Shown one piece after another: positions 1 through 9,869 of a stretch of DNA of 64,000 nt; position 1 is the first letter of the stretch; each line of letters opens with the position of its first letter. The notes under the pieces are model-generated. The model made no database searches. It saw only the letters and a program-made list of their open reading frames with translations, and was not told where the DNA came from. Location of the stretch: contig NZ_CP053826.1 of assembly GCF_013372125.1 (NCBI RefSeq), positions 124,001-188,000 of the forward strand, in the 5' to 3' direction. The translations under genes were made by a program, and so were the position numbers. The DNA comes from Campylobacter curvus. GTDB lineage: Bacteria; Campylobacterota; Campylobacteria; Campylobacterales; Campylobacteraceae.

Positions 1-1
1 G

Positions 2-367
2 TATTTCAACCGCTTGATGGACGATCCTGTAAATAGAAAATACAGCGACTCAAATACCTACCGCCTAGGAGTGGCGTATGACGCGAGCCAAAGGCTGAGA
101 CTAATGGCGGGCTTTGCCTACGATCAGGACGTTTCAAACGCCAGAAATACCGGACTTGAGCTACCAAATACCACCTCACGCGCGTATTCTTTTGGCATAA
201 ATTATAAAATTTCAGAGGCGCTTGAGGTCGCGCTTGGCTATGTCTATCAAGACAGACACCAAAAACGCGCCGAAAATATCCCAAACGGCCAAAACAGCAC
301 CATTTCGGGAGAATTTGGACGCGGGGCTATACAGATCTTGGCTACAAGCTTTAAATATAATTTTTAG
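2..367 (+). CDS. FadL/OmpP1-type outer-membrane porin, C-terminal part
   Basis: Only the last 121 residues are in the window; the reading frame is open to the left edge and the start lies outside. Alternating hydrophobic/polar residues in short strands (GVAYDASQRLRLMAGFAYD, YSFGINYKISEALEVALGYVY) and a C-terminal aromatic residue (FKYNF) are the marks of an outer-membrane beta-barrel. The strand pattern and the acyl-CoA ligase starting 8 bases downstream fit the FadL/OmpP1/TodX family, which imports long-chain fatty acids or other hydrophobic substrates. The family call is recognition by eye and the substrate is inferred from the neighbour. Confidence 0.75.
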   Translation, partial: YFNRLMDDPVNRKYSDSNTYRLGVAYDASQRLRLMAGFAYDQDVSNARNTGLELPNTTSRAYSFGINYKISEALEVALGYVYQDRHQKRAENIPNGQNSTISGEFGRGAIQILATSFKYNF

Positions 368-375
368 GCGAAAAT

Positions 376-2046
376 ATGCAGTATAAGTATCAAAATCTCT
401 ACGAAATGCTAAGCGACGTCGCAAAGCAGCGCTTTGGCTGCACGGCGATATTTGACGATAAGCAGAAGATAAAATACGGTGAGCTAAAAAGCAGCGTGGA
501 TAAGGCCGCGATGTATCTGCAGGCTATCGGCGTGAAATTTGGCGACAAGGTCGGCATGGCGGTCGTAAATTCTCAGGAATTCATCGTTGCTTATCTTGCC
601 GTGACTGCCATCGGAGCGGTCGCTGTGCCTATGAATACCTTTTTGAAATCGGAGGAATTCTCTTATATTTTAAACGACTGCGGCGCTGAAATTTTGTTTG
701 CTTCAAGTCAGCTTGCAAAAGAGCTTGCTCCGCTAAACGAGCTAAAGCAGCTACAAAAGATCATTTGGATAGGCGAAGTGCCGAAATCTTTGCAGGTAAC
801 AAGGCTCGAGCCTAAGCAAAATTTAGACGAAGAATACGGCGAGAGCGTCTATCTGGCACCGGCTTTGCAGCAAGAAAACGGCATCGACGCGCAGTATTTC
901 AGCCTGCAAGGTGCAAATGAGCGAAATATAAATTTTACCGATCTGTTCTCTCACAAATATACCCTAAGCATCTCCAAAACGCCCGAGATAGACGATCTGG
1001 TGCACATAATCTACACCTCAGGGACGACTGGTAAGCCAAAGGGCGCGATGATAAGCTATAAAAATATTTTCTCAAATATCGAGGGTGCTCACAATAGGTT
1101 CATCGTAAGATCAAGCGATAGATTTATCGTATTTTTACCGATGTTTCATAGCTTTACTCTAACGGCGATGATACTTTTGCCGATGTTCGTGGGAGCGTCG
1201 ATGGTGCTCATAAAGTCGGTCTTTCCTTTCTCAAACGTCCTAAAGCAGACGCTTTTAAAGCGAGTCACCGTATTTTTGGGCATCCCTGCGATATATACGG
1301 CTATCGGCAAGGCGAAAATTCCTTGGTATTTCAGGTGGTTCAATCGCATCCGTCTTTTTATCAGCGGTGCAGCTCCGCTGGCTAAGCAAACTATCGATGA
1401 TTTTAAGGTAAAATTCCCTCATGCCAGGCTGGTCGAGGGATACGGACTTAGCGAGTGCTCTCCCGTAGTCGCGGCAAATTTATATGACAAGCAAAAGAGC
1501 CTGAGCGTAGGGCCGCCGCTTGAGGGATACGAGGTCAAGATTGTAAATGACGAGATGATAGAGGTCGGCACCGGCGAGATAGGCGAGATCATCGTCAAGG
1601 GAGATTGCGTCATGCAGGGCTATTTTGGTATGCCAAACATAACGGACGAAACGATCATAAACGGCTGGCTGAAGACGGGCGATCTTGGCAAGGTCGATGA
1701 CGAGGGCTTCATCTACATCGTCGATCGTAAGAAAGATCTCATCATCTCAAAGGGCATAAATATCTATCCGCGCGAGATAGAGGAGGTGCTTTACAAGCTT
1801 GAAGAGGTCGAAGCCGCCGCAGTCATCGGTATAAAAGACGAGCACGCGGACGAGGAGGTGGCGGCCTTTATCCAGCTAAAAGAGGGTATGGATCTGGACG
1901 AAAAACAGGTCCGTGACTATCTTAAAAAGCATTTGGCGAATTTTAAAATTCCAAAGAGCATCTATTTTGCCGAGCAGTTACCTAGAAATGCGACCGGTAA
2001 GGTGCTAAAACGCGTGCTAAAAGAACAGGTAAAGGATAAAATTTAG
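376..2046 (+). CDS. Long-chain acyl-CoA ligase (AMP-forming), FadD-like
   Basis: A 556-residue member of the ANL adenylating superfamily, the usual length for fatty-acyl-CoA synthetases. It carries the P-loop YTSGTTGKPKGAMIS near residue 213, the GYGLSE motif near 355, GWLKTGDLG near 430, the hinge region DRKKDLIISKG near 450, and the C-terminal lysine motif NATGKVLKR near 540. It should activate a fatty acid to acyl-AMP and then acyl-CoA in the cytoplasm. It lies 8 bases after a FadL-type porin, so uptake and activation of a hydrophobic acid are probably coupled. The exact chain length cannot be read from the sequence. Confidence 0.85.
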   Translation: MQYKYQNLYEMLSDVAKQRFGCTAIFDDKQKIKYGELKSSVDKAAMYLQAIGVKFGDKVGMAVVNSQEFIVAYLAVTAIGAVAVPMNTFLKSEEFSYILNDCGAEILFASSQLAKELAPLNELKQLQKIIWIGEVPKSLQVTRLEPKQNLDEEYGESVYLAPALQQENGIDAQYFSLQGANERNINFTDLFSHKYTLSISKTPEIDDLVHIIYTSGTTGKPKGAMISYKNIFSNIEGAHNRFIVRSSDRFIVFLPMFHSFTLTAMILLPMFVGASMVLIKSVFPFSNVLKQTLLKRVTVFLGIPAIYTAIGKAKIPWYFRWFNRIRLFISGAAPLAKQTIDDFKVKFPHARLVEGYGLSECSPVVAANLYDKQKSLSVGPPLEGYEVKIVNDEMIEVGTGEIGEIIVKGDCVMQGYFGMPNITDETIINGWLKTGDLGKVDDEGFIYIVDRKKDLIISKGINIYPREIEEVLYKLEEVEAAAVIGIKDEHADEEVAAFIQLKEGMDLDEKQVRDYLKKHLANFKIPKSIYFAEQLPRNATGKVLKRVLKEQVKDKI

Positions 2047-3779
2047 TGCAATATCTGCTTGATTTTTTAAATTCCGATATCAAAAAAAGCAAAATTTCGG
2101 CTCTCATAAAATGTAGCGAGGAAGAGGCCAAAATTTTACGCCATTTAAGCAAGATTTATATCGAAGGCGTGGCTAATATAAGCGTCTATGACCTGCTTTG
2201 CACGGTATTTGGCTCGCAAGATTACAGGCATCTTTCGTATCTGAAATTTATAAAATCCTTGCTTGATTACGGCTGGATAGTGCAAAGCTACAATATCTTT
2301 AAAACGCCAGAAAATACGAATAAATCAAGCGGCACGAACCTGCTTGCGCTTTTGCACTCTGAAATTTCACTTTCGCCCTCATTCCTCAAAATTTTAGAGG
2401 AGGGCAGCACGAAGGTAGAGCTGCCAACGCCTAGCGCGTATGAGGATCATTTGGAGTATTTGAAAGATCAGTTTTTAAGGATCGAGCTTTACGCCAAAGC
2501 CGCGATGTTTCAAAGCGGAGTAAGCGACGCCAAAGCGCGCATAAAAACGCAGATAAACGAGCTTGAAGCGCGCATAAACGAACGCATAGAAATAAGCAAA
2601 ATTTCCATAAAAATCGAGCAAATTTTTAAGGACAACGCGCTTAGCGTAAAAGAACAGCTGATATTTTTAGCGCTTTTAAAAGAAGAATACGCTGGAGACT
2701 TTGAAAACGGGCGCGATCTAAATGCTCTCATCGGTCTCATAAGCGACGATGAATTCGAGCGCATCAAAAACCGCTCGCTGCTTGAGGACGGCTCCGCGCT
2801 CATCGAAAACGGACTGATCGATTATGACGAGGTTTTAAACGCCTTTGGTAACGTCAGCCGAAATTTTTTCATAAATGAGGAAATTTTACAAAGCATAATG
2901 CACCCTAAAAATGACAACGAGAGTAAAAAATTAAAGCTAGAAAGCCTCGTAAAAGAGCAAGAGATATTCGAGCTCATAGAGCCTGCGACGAGCCTTGAGG
3001 ATGTAGTGCTAAACGAAAAGACCAAAGAGCTTTTGGGTGCGATCTTGAAACAAGTCGATAAAAAGGTGCTCGCGCGGCTTAACAGCTGGGGGATCAAAAA
3101 TCGCCGCGGCATCGATGCCAAGATCATATTTTACGGAGAGCCCGGCACCGGTAAGACGATGAGCGCCATAGGCCTTGCAAAGAGCCTAAAAAAGCAGATA
3201 TTGAGCTTTGACTGCTCTAAAATTTTAAGCAAATATGTCGGCGAGAGTGAGCAAAACGTGCGTAAAATTTTCGATACATATAAAGAGATATGCAAAAAGA
3301 GCAAGAGCGAGCCGGTGCTGCTTTTAAACGAGGCCGATCAGTTTTTGAGCACCCGCGTGGAGAGCAGTAGCGGTGCGGAGAAAATGCACAATCAAATGCA
3401 AAATATATTTTTAGAGCAGATCGAGCGCTTCGAGGGCGTACTGATCGCTACGACGAATTTCCTCCAAAGCCTTGACAGCGCGTTTTCAAGGAGATTTGAC
3501 TATAAGATCGAGTTTAAAAAGCCGGACTTCAAGCAGCGTCTAGCCATCTGGCGTAAAATTTTGCCTGAAAATGCGAATTTCGAGGAAAATTTCAGCCTCG
3601 AGCGCTTGGCGGAATTTAACCTAAGTGGCGCTCAGATCGTGCTGGTGCTAAAAAATACCGCGCTGAAAGTAGCCGTCAAGGACGACGCTATATTTACCTT
3701 CGAGGACTTTAAGACTACGATCGAGCGCGAGCTGAATTCCGCCTTTGGCGAGGATAAAAGGGTCGGATTCAACTATTGA
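2046..3779 (+). CDS. AAA+ ATPase of unknown function
   Basis: A 577-residue protein starting with GTG, which overlaps the TAG of the acyl-CoA ligase by one base, so translation is probably coupled. The N-terminal ~330 residues are not recognised. The C-terminal part is a typical AAA domain: Walker A GEPGTGKT near residue 363, Walker B VLLLNEAD near 423 (Asn in place of the usual second Asp), and the arginine-finger region AFSRRFDYKI near 481. The arrangement resembles the ATPase found in other Campylobacter genomes that is annotated only as AAA family. Role unknown; remodelling or unfolding of a protein partner is the family default. Confidence 0.8.
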   Translation: MQYLLDFLNSDIKKSKISALIKCSEEEAKILRHLSKIYIEGVANISVYDLLCTVFGSQDYRHLSYLKFIKSLLDYGWIVQSYNIFKTPENTNKSSGTNLLALLHSEISLSPSFLKILEEGSTKVELPTPSAYEDHLEYLKDQFLRIELYAKAAMFQSGVSDAKARIKTQINELEARINERIEISKISIKIEQIFKDNALSVKEQLIFLALLKEEYAGDFENGRDLNALIGLISDDEFERIKNRSLLEDGSALIENGLIDYDEVLNAFGNVSRNFFINEEILQSIMHPKNDNESKKLKLESLVKEQEIFELIEPATSLEDVVLNEKTKELLGAILKQVDKKVLARLNSWGIKNRRGIDAKIIFYGEPGTGKTMSAIGLAKSLKKQILSFDCSKILSKYVGESEQNVRKIFDTYKEICKKSKSEPVLLLNEADQFLSTRVESSSGAEKMHNQMQNIFLEQIERFEGVLIATTNFLQSLDSAFSRRFDYKIEFKKPDFKQRLAIWRKILPENANFEENFSLERLAEFNLSGAQIVLVLKNTALKVAVKDDAIFTFEDFKTTIERELNSAFGEDKRVGFNY

Positions 3780-3781
3780 AT

Positions 3782-4756
3782 TTATTTTTCCATAACGCAG
3801 ATCTCGCGCCGAAAGATTGCTTTTATCGTATAAAAGCCTACGAAGCAGACGAAAAATACTAAAGCCGCAAACATCGCGATAGCGCACGCTAGCCAAAATT
3901 TCTCTCCTGTCATCTCAAATGCCCTAAAAAACGCTATGCTAGCCGCAGCTGTGGGGAAAGTAAAAGCCCACCACGATAGGAAAAATTTAAGCTTTAAAAA
4001 ATTTTTAAACATAAAAAGTATCAGCAAGGTAAAAAATAAAGTCAAATTTAGCAATATCTGCGCTACCAGACTAAATTCGCCAGTAAGCTTTATAAGTCCT
4101 GAAAATGCGAGCGAAGGTGGAGCGATCAAGATAAAAAGCGTGGGGATAAATTTTTGCGCGAGCCGTTCGTGAAAGATGAGGCGGTAAAAAATGATGGTAA
4201 AAAGCACGAGCCAAAAGAATGCCCCGACAGAGAAATAATACCACGCAAATACGCTTGTAGTGGGCGCGGCAAGGGGAACGATGAGGTTGCCTACGATCGG
4301 GATGAACCACGCGGGGTTACTTTGGGTAAGCAAGAGCTCTTTTTGTATCCAAAAAGCGACAACGTAAAGTGTCAAAAATGTCTGCACCGCAAGTCCGCCG
4401 TAAAGCAAAAATCCATAAATTTTACTTTCCTGAAAAAGGGCTGCGAGCAAAAGTAGCGATATAGAAAATGCAGCGAAAAAATTTATCCGCACGGGATGAG
4501 CGAACTCGACTCGCACGGCATTTGGATAACGTATGAATTTTAAGCAGTAAAAGACCGTAATGACTATAAAAAGCGCAGCTGTTAGCCATTTTAACAGCTC
4601 GCCTAAAATTTGCGAAATATCAAATAGTAAATTTAGCCGCTCGTAAGCTAGGGCTAGCCCGCTAAGCCCCATCGTAACGGCAAAAAACACGATCGGGAAA
4701 TTTGCAAGTTTGCTTAAATTAGTATTTTTTAAAATATCATTTTGATCTTCGTACAT
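3782..4756 (-). CDS. SLAC1/TehA (TDT) family membrane transporter
   Basis: A 324-residue, very hydrophobic protein with about ten predicted membrane helices. The stretch NPAWFIPIVGNLIVPLA near the middle is typical of the tellurite-resistance/dicarboxylate transporter (TDT) family, which includes TehA and the SLAC1 anion channels. It probably moves an anion across the inner membrane; the ion is unknown. The gene is convergent with the AAA+ ATPase (2 bases apart). It is divergent from the Crp/Fnr-type regulator upstream, so it could share the palindromic element between them. Confidence 0.75.
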   Translation of the reverse strand: MYEDQNDILKNTNLSKLANFPIVFFAVTMGLSGLALAYERLNLLFDISQILGELLKWLTAALFIVITVFYCLKFIRYPNAVRVEFAHPVRINFFAAFSISLLLLAALFQESKIYGFLLYGGLAVQTFLTLYVVAFWIQKELLLTQSNPAWFIPIVGNLIVPLAAPTTSVFAWYYFSVGAFFWLVLFTIIFYRLIFHERLAQKFIPTLFILIAPPSLAFSGLIKLTGEFSLVAQILLNLTLFFTLLILFMFKNFLKLKFFLSWWAFTFPTAAASIAFFRAFEMTGEKFWLACAIAMFAALVFFVCFVGFYTIKAIFRREICVMEK

Positions 4757-4808
4757 TTTTATTCCTTAAAATTTTTAGTGATTTTAACTAAAATTTATTG
4801 AAATTTCA

Positions 4809-4821
4809 GTGATTATGTCAC
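4809..4821. promoter_or_regulatory. Candidate Crp/Fnr-type operator, GTGAT-TAT-GTCAC
   Basis: This 13-base inverted repeat (GTGAT, three bases, GTCAC) lies about 100 bases before the Crp/Fnr-family gene and about 50 bases before the start of the divergent TDT transporter. An almost identical 13-mer, GTGAC-ATC-GTCAC, lies before the DUF2892 gene downstream of the regulator. Crp/Fnr-family proteins bind such dyads, usually with a different spacer. Assignment to this regulator is inference. Confidence 0.4.
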
Positions 4822-4922
4822 GTGATGAATTTTAGCTTAAAGCGCTTTATAAATAAATTCTCTTACCGAAATTTCAAACGAATATGACTACAATAAAAAA
4901 TCCTACTGCAAAAGAGGCGAAT

Positions 4923-5510
4923 ATGCTAAGCGACGAGTTTCAAAAGATATTATATGGTGAGTTCTTATCGAAATTTGATATCTCAAGTGAGGATAGGCGG
5001 ATACTCTTGCAAAATGCCGTGATAAAAACCTTTAAAAAAGGTGAGATCATATATCCAAAAGACGGCTGCTACGGCTACGCAATCGTAACAAGCGGCGAGA
5101 TAAGAGGCTACATCAGCACGAGTAATTTTAAAGAGATCACTGTTTTTAACCTTAAAAATGGTGATAGCTGCATACTTTGCGCGTTTTGCTCGCTGGGACT
5201 CTCGCAGTTAGAATTAAATTTGCAAATCATGCAAGATACACAAATAATCCTTATCCCAAAGCCCTTTTACAAGCAGCTTCGCGAGCGTTATCCGCAGGTG
5301 GCAAATCACACGCTCGAGCTCATATCGCGGCGTTTTAGCTCGGTCATGAATGTGATGGAGCAAGCACTCTTTACGCCGCTAACCGGGCGAATAATGAAAT
5401 TTTTAGAACAAAACGGCGCACAAAACGAGCTAAAAATCACGCACGAACAGATCGCAAACCACTTAGGCAGCGCACGCGAAGCGGTCTCGCGAGTGCTAAA
5501 GGAGCTATAA
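4923..5510 (+). CDS. Crp/Fnr family transcriptional regulator
   Basis: A 195-residue protein with an N-terminal cyclic-nucleotide-binding-like fold (about residues 15-115) and a C-terminal winged helix ending ITHEQIANHLGSAREAVSRV, the recognition-helix signature of Crp/Fnr proteins. Cysteines cluster in the N-terminal half (GDSCILCAFCSLG), so an Fe-S or thiol sensor is possible but not shown. I prefer the ATG at 4923 because AAAGAGG precedes it by five bases; an upstream in-frame ATG at 4884 has no clear ribosome binding site. The gene is followed by a DUF2892 mini-gene, and both are preceded by the same inverted repeat. Confidence 0.8.
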   Translation: MLSDEFQKILYGEFLSKFDISSEDRRILLQNAVIKTFKKGEIIYPKDGCYGYAIVTSGEIRGYISTSNFKEITVFNLKNGDSCILCAFCSLGLSQLELNLQIMQDTQIILIPKPFYKQLRERYPQVANHTLELISRRFSSVMNVMEQALFTPLTGRIMKFLEQNGAQNELKITHEQIANHLGSAREAVSRVLKEL

Positions 5511-5524
5511 AGCAAAAACGCGGC

Positions 5525-5549
5525 GTCATCACTTTAGTGACATCGTCAC
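5525..5549. promoter_or_regulatory. Candidate operator before DUF2892 gene, GTGAC-ATC-GTCAC
   Basis: The 13-base dyad GTGACATCGTCAC sits at 5537-5549, about 60 bases before the DUF2892 start. A second imperfect dyad (TCACTTTAGTGA, 5529-5540) overlaps it. The first element matches the one upstream of the Crp/Fnr-family gene in arms and spacer length, suggesting autoregulation plus control of this gene. Confidence 0.4.
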
Positions 5550-5607
5550 ATATTTAAAATTTAAGATCTGTTATCATTGTTTCAACGCTTTTAAAAAGGA
5601 AAATGCG

Positions 5608-5784
5608 ATGCAAAGCAAGAAAACTAGAATTTTTAGAGTGATTTTGGGAGTGTTGCTACTTGGCGTGGCGGCATATTTTAGTAGCTGGTGGATCGCCGTT
5701 ATCGCCATTGTGCCGCTGATCGTCGGGATAACGGGCTTTTGTCCGGCTTGTTATTTTTTAAATCGCTGCTCTTTGAAGCGTTAA
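5608..5784 (+). CDS. Small membrane protein, DUF2892 (YgaP-like TM domain)
   Basis: A 58-residue open frame that begins with ATG after AAAAAGGAAA. It has a basic N-terminus, two closely spaced hydrophobic segments (about residues 10-23 and 26-43) and the tail GFCPACYFLNRC with three cysteines. This pattern matches the DUF2892 domain, also found as the membrane tail of the rhodanese YgaP. In other bacteria such proteins are often linked to sulfur or nitrosative-stress genes. Its position behind a Crp/Fnr-family gene with a shared dyad suggests it is a target of that regulator. Function is unknown. Confidence 0.7.
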   Translation: MQSKKTRIFRVILGVLLLGVAAYFSSWWIAVIAIVPLIVGITGFCPACYFLNRCSLKR

Positions 5785-5924
5785 ATTTATCGCTTTTGAG
5801 CTAGAAATTTTGAGTGACAACAAGGCTTTTATCGTTTACGGCAGCTGACGCGTCGCTGGCGATTGGTTTGGCTGTTAAGGCGCAAATTTCAGGCATTTTG
5901 TAAAAGCATCAAAACATGGCTAAT

Positions 5925-7232
5925 TTAATTTATCTGCGCGAGCAGGCTTTGAATCTCCTCAAATTTATAAACTTCCTGTGCGTCTTGCTTTAAGAAATTT
6001 TCCATATATTCTTTTTTGGAGATCGCAAGATCGAGCTCCTTGTCGCTACCTCGCTGATACGCGCCGATACGCAGCAAGACCTCGTTCTCTTTTAGAAGCG
6101 AATAAAGCCGCTTAAATTTCATCGCATTTTGCCTGTGTTCGTTGCTTATCACGTCGCCCATCACGCGTGAGGCGGAATTTTGTATGTTGATAGGCGGGTA
6201 GATGCCAAAGTCCGTGAGCTCGCGGCTAAGCACGATGTGACCGTCTAATATCGAGCGGCTTTGATCGGCGATCGGATCGCTCATATCATCGCCCTCGACT
6301 AGCACCGTGAAAAAGGCCGTTATGCTACCTTTGCCCTCCTCTTTGCCCGCTCTTTCCATGAGCTGAGGCAAAAGCGTGAGCGAGCTTGGCGGATAGCCCT
6401 TTGACGTAGGCGGCTCGCCAAGAGCGAGACCTATCTCACGCTGAGCCATCGCAAAACGCGTGACGCTATCCATGATAAAAAGCACGTCATTGCCTTGATT
6501 TTTGAAGTATTCCGCCACGCTCATCGCGCAAAATGCACCGTATTTTCGCATCAGCGAGCTATCGTCGCTGGTAGCTACCACGATGACCGTGCCGTCTAAA
6601 TTCCCACCTAAATTTTTCTCGATAAACTCAGGCACTTCACGGCCGCGTTCGCCGATCAGCGCGACGACTTTGATAGGCGCTAGGGTATTTTTTACGATCA
6701 TGCCCATGAGAGTGGATTTGCCCACGCCTGAGCCCGCAAAGATGCCTAGTTTCTGGCCTTTGCCGCAGGTGAGTAGCCCGTCGATCGTCTTTATGCCGAC
6801 GCTAAAGGGTTCGTTTATAAGCCCCCTTTTCATCGCGTCGATCGGTGCTTTCATGATAGGCATGTATTCGCTGGTCTCGATCGCCCCTTTGCCGTCTACT
6901 GGCTTCATAAAGGGATCGACCACGCGCCCTAGTAAATTTCGCCCGACCGGGATATTCATACCTTGATCGCTGGCGTAGACGAAGTCACCTATCCTAAAGC
7001 CCTCCACGAAGCCAAACGGACTTATGAAAGCCCCGCCGCTTTTTATCTGCGTCACCATGCCAAGCCCGTTTTTGCTCTTATCTTTAGCTACGATACGAAC
7101 GATGTCGCCGATGCTTGGGCAAAGCCCGGTGATCTCGATATTTGTCGCGGTGATTTTAGTGATGATGCCAAACGTGTTGGATAAAGACAGCTCTTTGCTT
7201 TTCAGCTTTAAATTTAGGCGTTCTAGGTTCAA
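5925..7232 (-). CDS. fliI: Flagellar type III export ATPase FliI
   Basis: The 435-residue ATPase energises the flagellar protein export apparatus at the inner membrane. Walker A GSGVGKST is at residues 167-174, Walker B LFIMD at 251-255, and the FliI/F1-beta-like stretch [12 protein letters not shown] follows. The open frame extends further upstream, but that extension overlaps folE and does not look like FliI. The TTG at 7230-7232 overlaps the folE stop (TTGA), is preceded by AGGAAA at suitable spacing and gives [10 protein letters not shown], the expected N-terminus and family length. The folE-fliI coupling is conserved in Campylobacter. Confidence 0.93.
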   Translation of the reverse strand: MNLERLNLKLKSKELSLSNTFGIITKITATNIEITGLCPSIGDIVRIVAKDKSKNGLGMVTQIKSGGAFISPFGFVEGFRIGDFVYASDQGMNIPVGRNLLGRVVDPFMKPVDGKGAIETSEYMPIMKAPIDAMKRGLINEPFSVGIKTIDGLLTCGKGQKLGIFAGSGVGKSTLMGMIVKNTLAPIKVVALIGERGREVPEFIEKNLGGNLDGTVIVVATSDDSSLMRKYGAFCAMSVAEYFKNQGNDVLFIMDSVTRFAMAQREIGLALGEPPTSKGYPPSSLTLLPQLMERAGKEEGKGSITAFFTVLVEGDDMSDPIADQSRSILDGHIVLSRELTDFGIYPPINIQNSASRVMGDVISNEHRQNAMKFKRLYSLLKENEVLLRIGAYQRGSDKELDLAISKKEYMENFLKQDAQEVYKFEEIQSLLAQIN

Positions 7233-7801
7233 AAGTGCGTTTCCTGCGGGGAATTTATCAGAGAGAAAAATTCTCGCCTGGTGTCGGCGTTTTTGATGAA
7301 GCAGCCGCGCAGTGCCGATGTCGTCGTAGTCGAGTTTATCTTTTGCACTCCGCGCATCTCGACGCACATGTGCCTAGCCTCGACCACTACGCCAACGCCC
7401 TTTGGCTCGATCACTTCGGCTAGTGCTTGGGCGATTTGCTCGGTCATTTGCTCTTGTATCTGCAAGCGGCGCGCGTAGATATTTACCATGCGCGGAATTT
7501 TGCTAAGCCCCACGACCTTGCCGTTTGGGATATAAGCCACATGTACGCGTCCGATTATAGGTAGCAGGTGATGCTCGCAAAGACTGTAAAATTCGATGTT
7601 TCGCATCAAGACCATTTCGTTGTTCGAGCTCGTAAACAGCGCGTCGTTTAGCACCTCTTTGGGATCTTCCTCGTAGCCGCTGGTTAGAAATTTAAACGCC
7701 TTATACACACGTGAGGGAGTTTTCAAAAGCCCTTCACGGTTTGGATCTTCGCCGATGATTTTTAGCATATTTTTTACGGAATTTTCAAAGCTTTCTTGCA
7801 T
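7229..7801 (-). CDS. folE: GTP cyclohydrolase I
   Basis: The 190-residue enzyme converts GTP to 7,8-dihydroneopterin triphosphate, the first step toward folate (and toward queuosine precursors). Zinc ligands Cys75 and His78 lie in SLCEHHLLP and the third, Cys146, in RHMCVEMRG; the spacing matches the E. coli enzyme. The C-terminal [10 protein letters not shown] block is also typical. The stop codon overlaps the fliI start, so the two are co-translated. It is divergent from tig with 134 bases between them. Confidence 0.95.
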   Translation of the reverse strand: MQESFENSVKNMLKIIGEDPNREGLLKTPSRVYKAFKFLTSGYEEDPKEVLNDALFTSSNNEMVLMRNIEFYSLCEHHLLPIIGRVHVAYIPNGKVVGLSKIPRMVNIYARRLQIQEQMTEQIAQALAEVIEPKGVGVVVEARHMCVEMRGVQKINSTTTTSALRGCFIKNADTRREFFSLINSPQETHF

Positions 7802-7896
7802 AAATTTTCTCCGAAATTTTAAAAGACTATTTTACGTCAAAACGCCTTTTAGATGTATAAATTTTGCATTTAACTATGAAATAAGGGAAAATTTGC

Positions 7897-7902
7897 TATA
7901 TT
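7897..7902 (+). promoter_or_regulatory. Probable -10 element for tig-clpP operon
   Basis: TTTGCTATATTT before tig contains an extended -10 (TGCTATATT) about 35 bases before the start codon. Campylobacter sigma-70 promoters rely mainly on the -10 with a T-rich upstream region, and a recognisable -35 is absent here. Confidence 0.35.
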
Positions 7903-7935
7903 TCGCCTCAAATTTTTGTATTCAAAAGGAAATAG

Positions 7936-9261
7936 ATGAAAATCAATGCAAAACCAATCGATAGCGTAAATGTCGAAGTAAGCGCTAAAATAAAAAGCGA
8001 CGAGATAAAAGCGAGCGTAGAAAAGCTGGCTAAAAAGGCGGCTAAAACGATGAAAGTAGACGGGTTCAGACAAGGCCACGTCCCAGTCGCCATCGTGCTA
8101 AAACGTTATGAAAAAGAGCTTACTAGCGACGCCGAACAAGATATTTTAAGAGACGTTTTAAACGAAGCTATCAAAAAATCAGGTAAAAAAAGCGACGAGC
8201 TCATCGGTGAGCCGTTAATATCGAAATTTGACAGGAAAGATGACGGCATAGATGTCGAGCTGACAGCATCTTTCAAGCCTAGCGTAAGTGTCGAAGGCTA
8301 CGAGGCTTTGATACCGGAATTTTCAACTCCCAGAGTGCTTAAAAAGGATATCGACGAGAAGAAAAACGAGCTTTTGAAGATGTTCGCGCCGCTTGAAAAA
8401 GTAGAGGGCAAGAGAGCTCTTAAGGCGGGAGATTTTGCTAAATTTGACTTTGAGGGCTTTGTAGACGGTGAAGCGTTTGAGGGCGGAAAGGCCGAAAACT
8501 ATCTGCTTGAGATAGGCTCAGGTCAGTTCATACCCGGCTTTGAGGACGGCATGATAGGGCTAAAAACCGGCGAGAGCAAAGATATAGAGGTGACTTTCCC
8601 GGCTGAGTACGGCGCGGCTCATCTAGCCGGCAAGCCAGCGGTCTTTAAGGTAAAGATCAACGAAATTCAAGAAAGAAAGATCCCCGAGACGCTAGATGAA
8701 AATACCCTAAAAGCCATCATGCCAAACGAGGAAAAGCCAAGCGAAGAGCTACTTGAAGAGCGTATAAAAGATCAGATCCGTCAAGATAAAATTTTCAAGC
8801 TCATATCAGACGAGCTAAAGCCTAAATTTGCCGAGGCAGTCGTCGAGAAATTTAAATTTGACACTCCAAAAAATATCGTCGAGCAAGAGATAGACATGCA
8901 GTTTAGAAACGCATGGAACGGCTTTAGCGAGGACGAGAAGAAGAAATTTAGAGACGATAAAGACGCCGTGGCTAAAAAACGCGACGAATACAGAGAGGAC
9001 GCCGAGAAAAGCGTTCGTCTTACTTTCATCATTGACGAGCTAGCACGCGTTAGAGGCGTGAAAGTGAACGATCAAGAGGTCGTTCAGGCTGTGTATTTTG
9101 AGGCTTACAGAAGCGGTCGCGATCCGAAAGCTCATCTTGAAATGTATCGCAACCAAGGCATGCTCCCTGCGATCAAAATGTCGATGATCGAGGAGAAACT
9201 CTTTAACGAAATGTTTAGTAAAGAGGACAAAAAATCAAACAAAAAAGAGAAGGCGGAGTAA
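7936..9261 (+). CDS. tig: Trigger factor (ribosome-bound chaperone, PPIase)
   Basis: The 441-residue protein has the three trigger-factor parts. The N-terminal ribosome-binding domain has the signature GFRQGHVP at residues 43-50. An FKBP-type peptidyl-prolyl isomerase domain covers about 150-240 ([29 protein letters not shown]), and a helical C-terminal chaperone domain ends in a lysine-rich tail. It binds nascent chains at the ribosome exit tunnel. The stop overlaps the clpP start by one base (TAATG), so the pair is co-translated. Confidence 0.96.
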   Translation: MKINAKPIDSVNVEVSAKIKSDEIKASVEKLAKKAAKTMKVDGFRQGHVPVAIVLKRYEKELTSDAEQDILRDVLNEAIKKSGKKSDELIGEPLISKFDRKDDGIDVELTASFKPSVSVEGYEALIPEFSTPRVLKKDIDEKKNELLKMFAPLEKVEGKRALKAGDFAKFDFEGFVDGEAFEGGKAENYLLEIGSGQFIPGFEDGMIGLKTGESKDIEVTFPAEYGAAHLAGKPAVFKVKINEIQERKIPETLDENTLKAIMPNEEKPSEELLEERIKDQIRQDKIFKLISDELKPKFAEAVVEKFKFDTPKNIVEQEIDMQFRNAWNGFSEDEKKKFRDDKDAVAKKRDEYREDAEKSVRLTFIIDELARVRGVKVNDQEVVQAVYFEAYRSGRDPKAHLEMYRNQGMLPAIKMSMIEEKLFNEMFSKEDKKSNKKEKAE

Positions 9262-9851
9262 TGAGCTATTATGTTCCGGTCGTAGTCGAGAGGACTAGCA
9301 GGGGCGAAAGAAGCTACGACATATACTCTCGTCTTTTAAAAGACAGGATCGTCATGCTAAGCGGCGAGATAGAGGACGGTATGGCCGCTTCTATCGTGGC
9401 TCAGCTTTTGTTTTTGGAGGCCGAAGATCCTGAAAAAGACATCTACCTTTATATAAATTCTCCTGGCGGCGTGATAACCAGCGGGTTTAGTATCTTTGAT
9501 ACGATGAACTATATAAAGCCCGATGTCTGCACGATTTGTATCGGTCAGGCTGCGTCGATGGGTGCATTTTTGCTAAGCTGCGGGACTCCTGGTAAAAGAT
9601 ATGCTCTGCCAAATTCTCGCATAATGATACACCAGCCCCTTGGCGGCGCTAGAGGGCAGGCGAGCGATATAGAGATCCAAGCGCGTGAAATTTTACGCTT
9701 GAAAGAGATTTTGAATGGAATTTTGGCTAAAAATACCGGACAAAAGCTAAATAAGATCGTAAAAGATACTGAGCGCGACTTTTTCATGAGCTCGCACGAG
9801 GCTAAAGAATACGGGCTTATCGACAAAATTTTGGAGAAAAGCTTTAAATAA
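9261..9851 (+). CDS. clpP: ATP-dependent Clp protease proteolytic subunit
   Basis: The 196-residue serine peptidase has the catalytic triad Ser99 (GQAASMGAF), His124 (IMIHQPLGG) and Asp173 (ERDFFMS), the usual ClpP length and the INSPGG oxyanion motif. It forms the barrel degraded-protein chamber with ClpA/ClpX partners in the cytoplasm. It is translationally coupled to tig upstream. The ClpX/ClpA genes are not in the window. Confidence 0.96.
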   Translation: MSYYVPVVVERTSRGERSYDIYSRLLKDRIVMLSGEIEDGMAASIVAQLLFLEAEDPEKDIYLYINSPGGVITSGFSIFDTMNYIKPDVCTICIGQAASMGAFLLSCGTPGKRYALPNSRIMIHQPLGGARGQASDIEIQAREILRLKEILNGILAKNTGQKLNKIVKDTERDFFMSSHEAKEYGLIDKILEKSFK

Positions 9852-9869
9852 CAAAAAGGAACGAAGGTC

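Noticed and set aside
6502-6966. 154-codon open frame antisense to fliI
   Set aside because: Shadow frame in a clear gene; composition follows the complementary codon pattern and it has no start context.
7233-7367. N-terminal extension of the FliI frame (45 codons)
   Set aside because: It lies wholly inside folE, has no FliI character, and the TTG at 7230-7232 has a ribosome binding site and gives the family's normal length.
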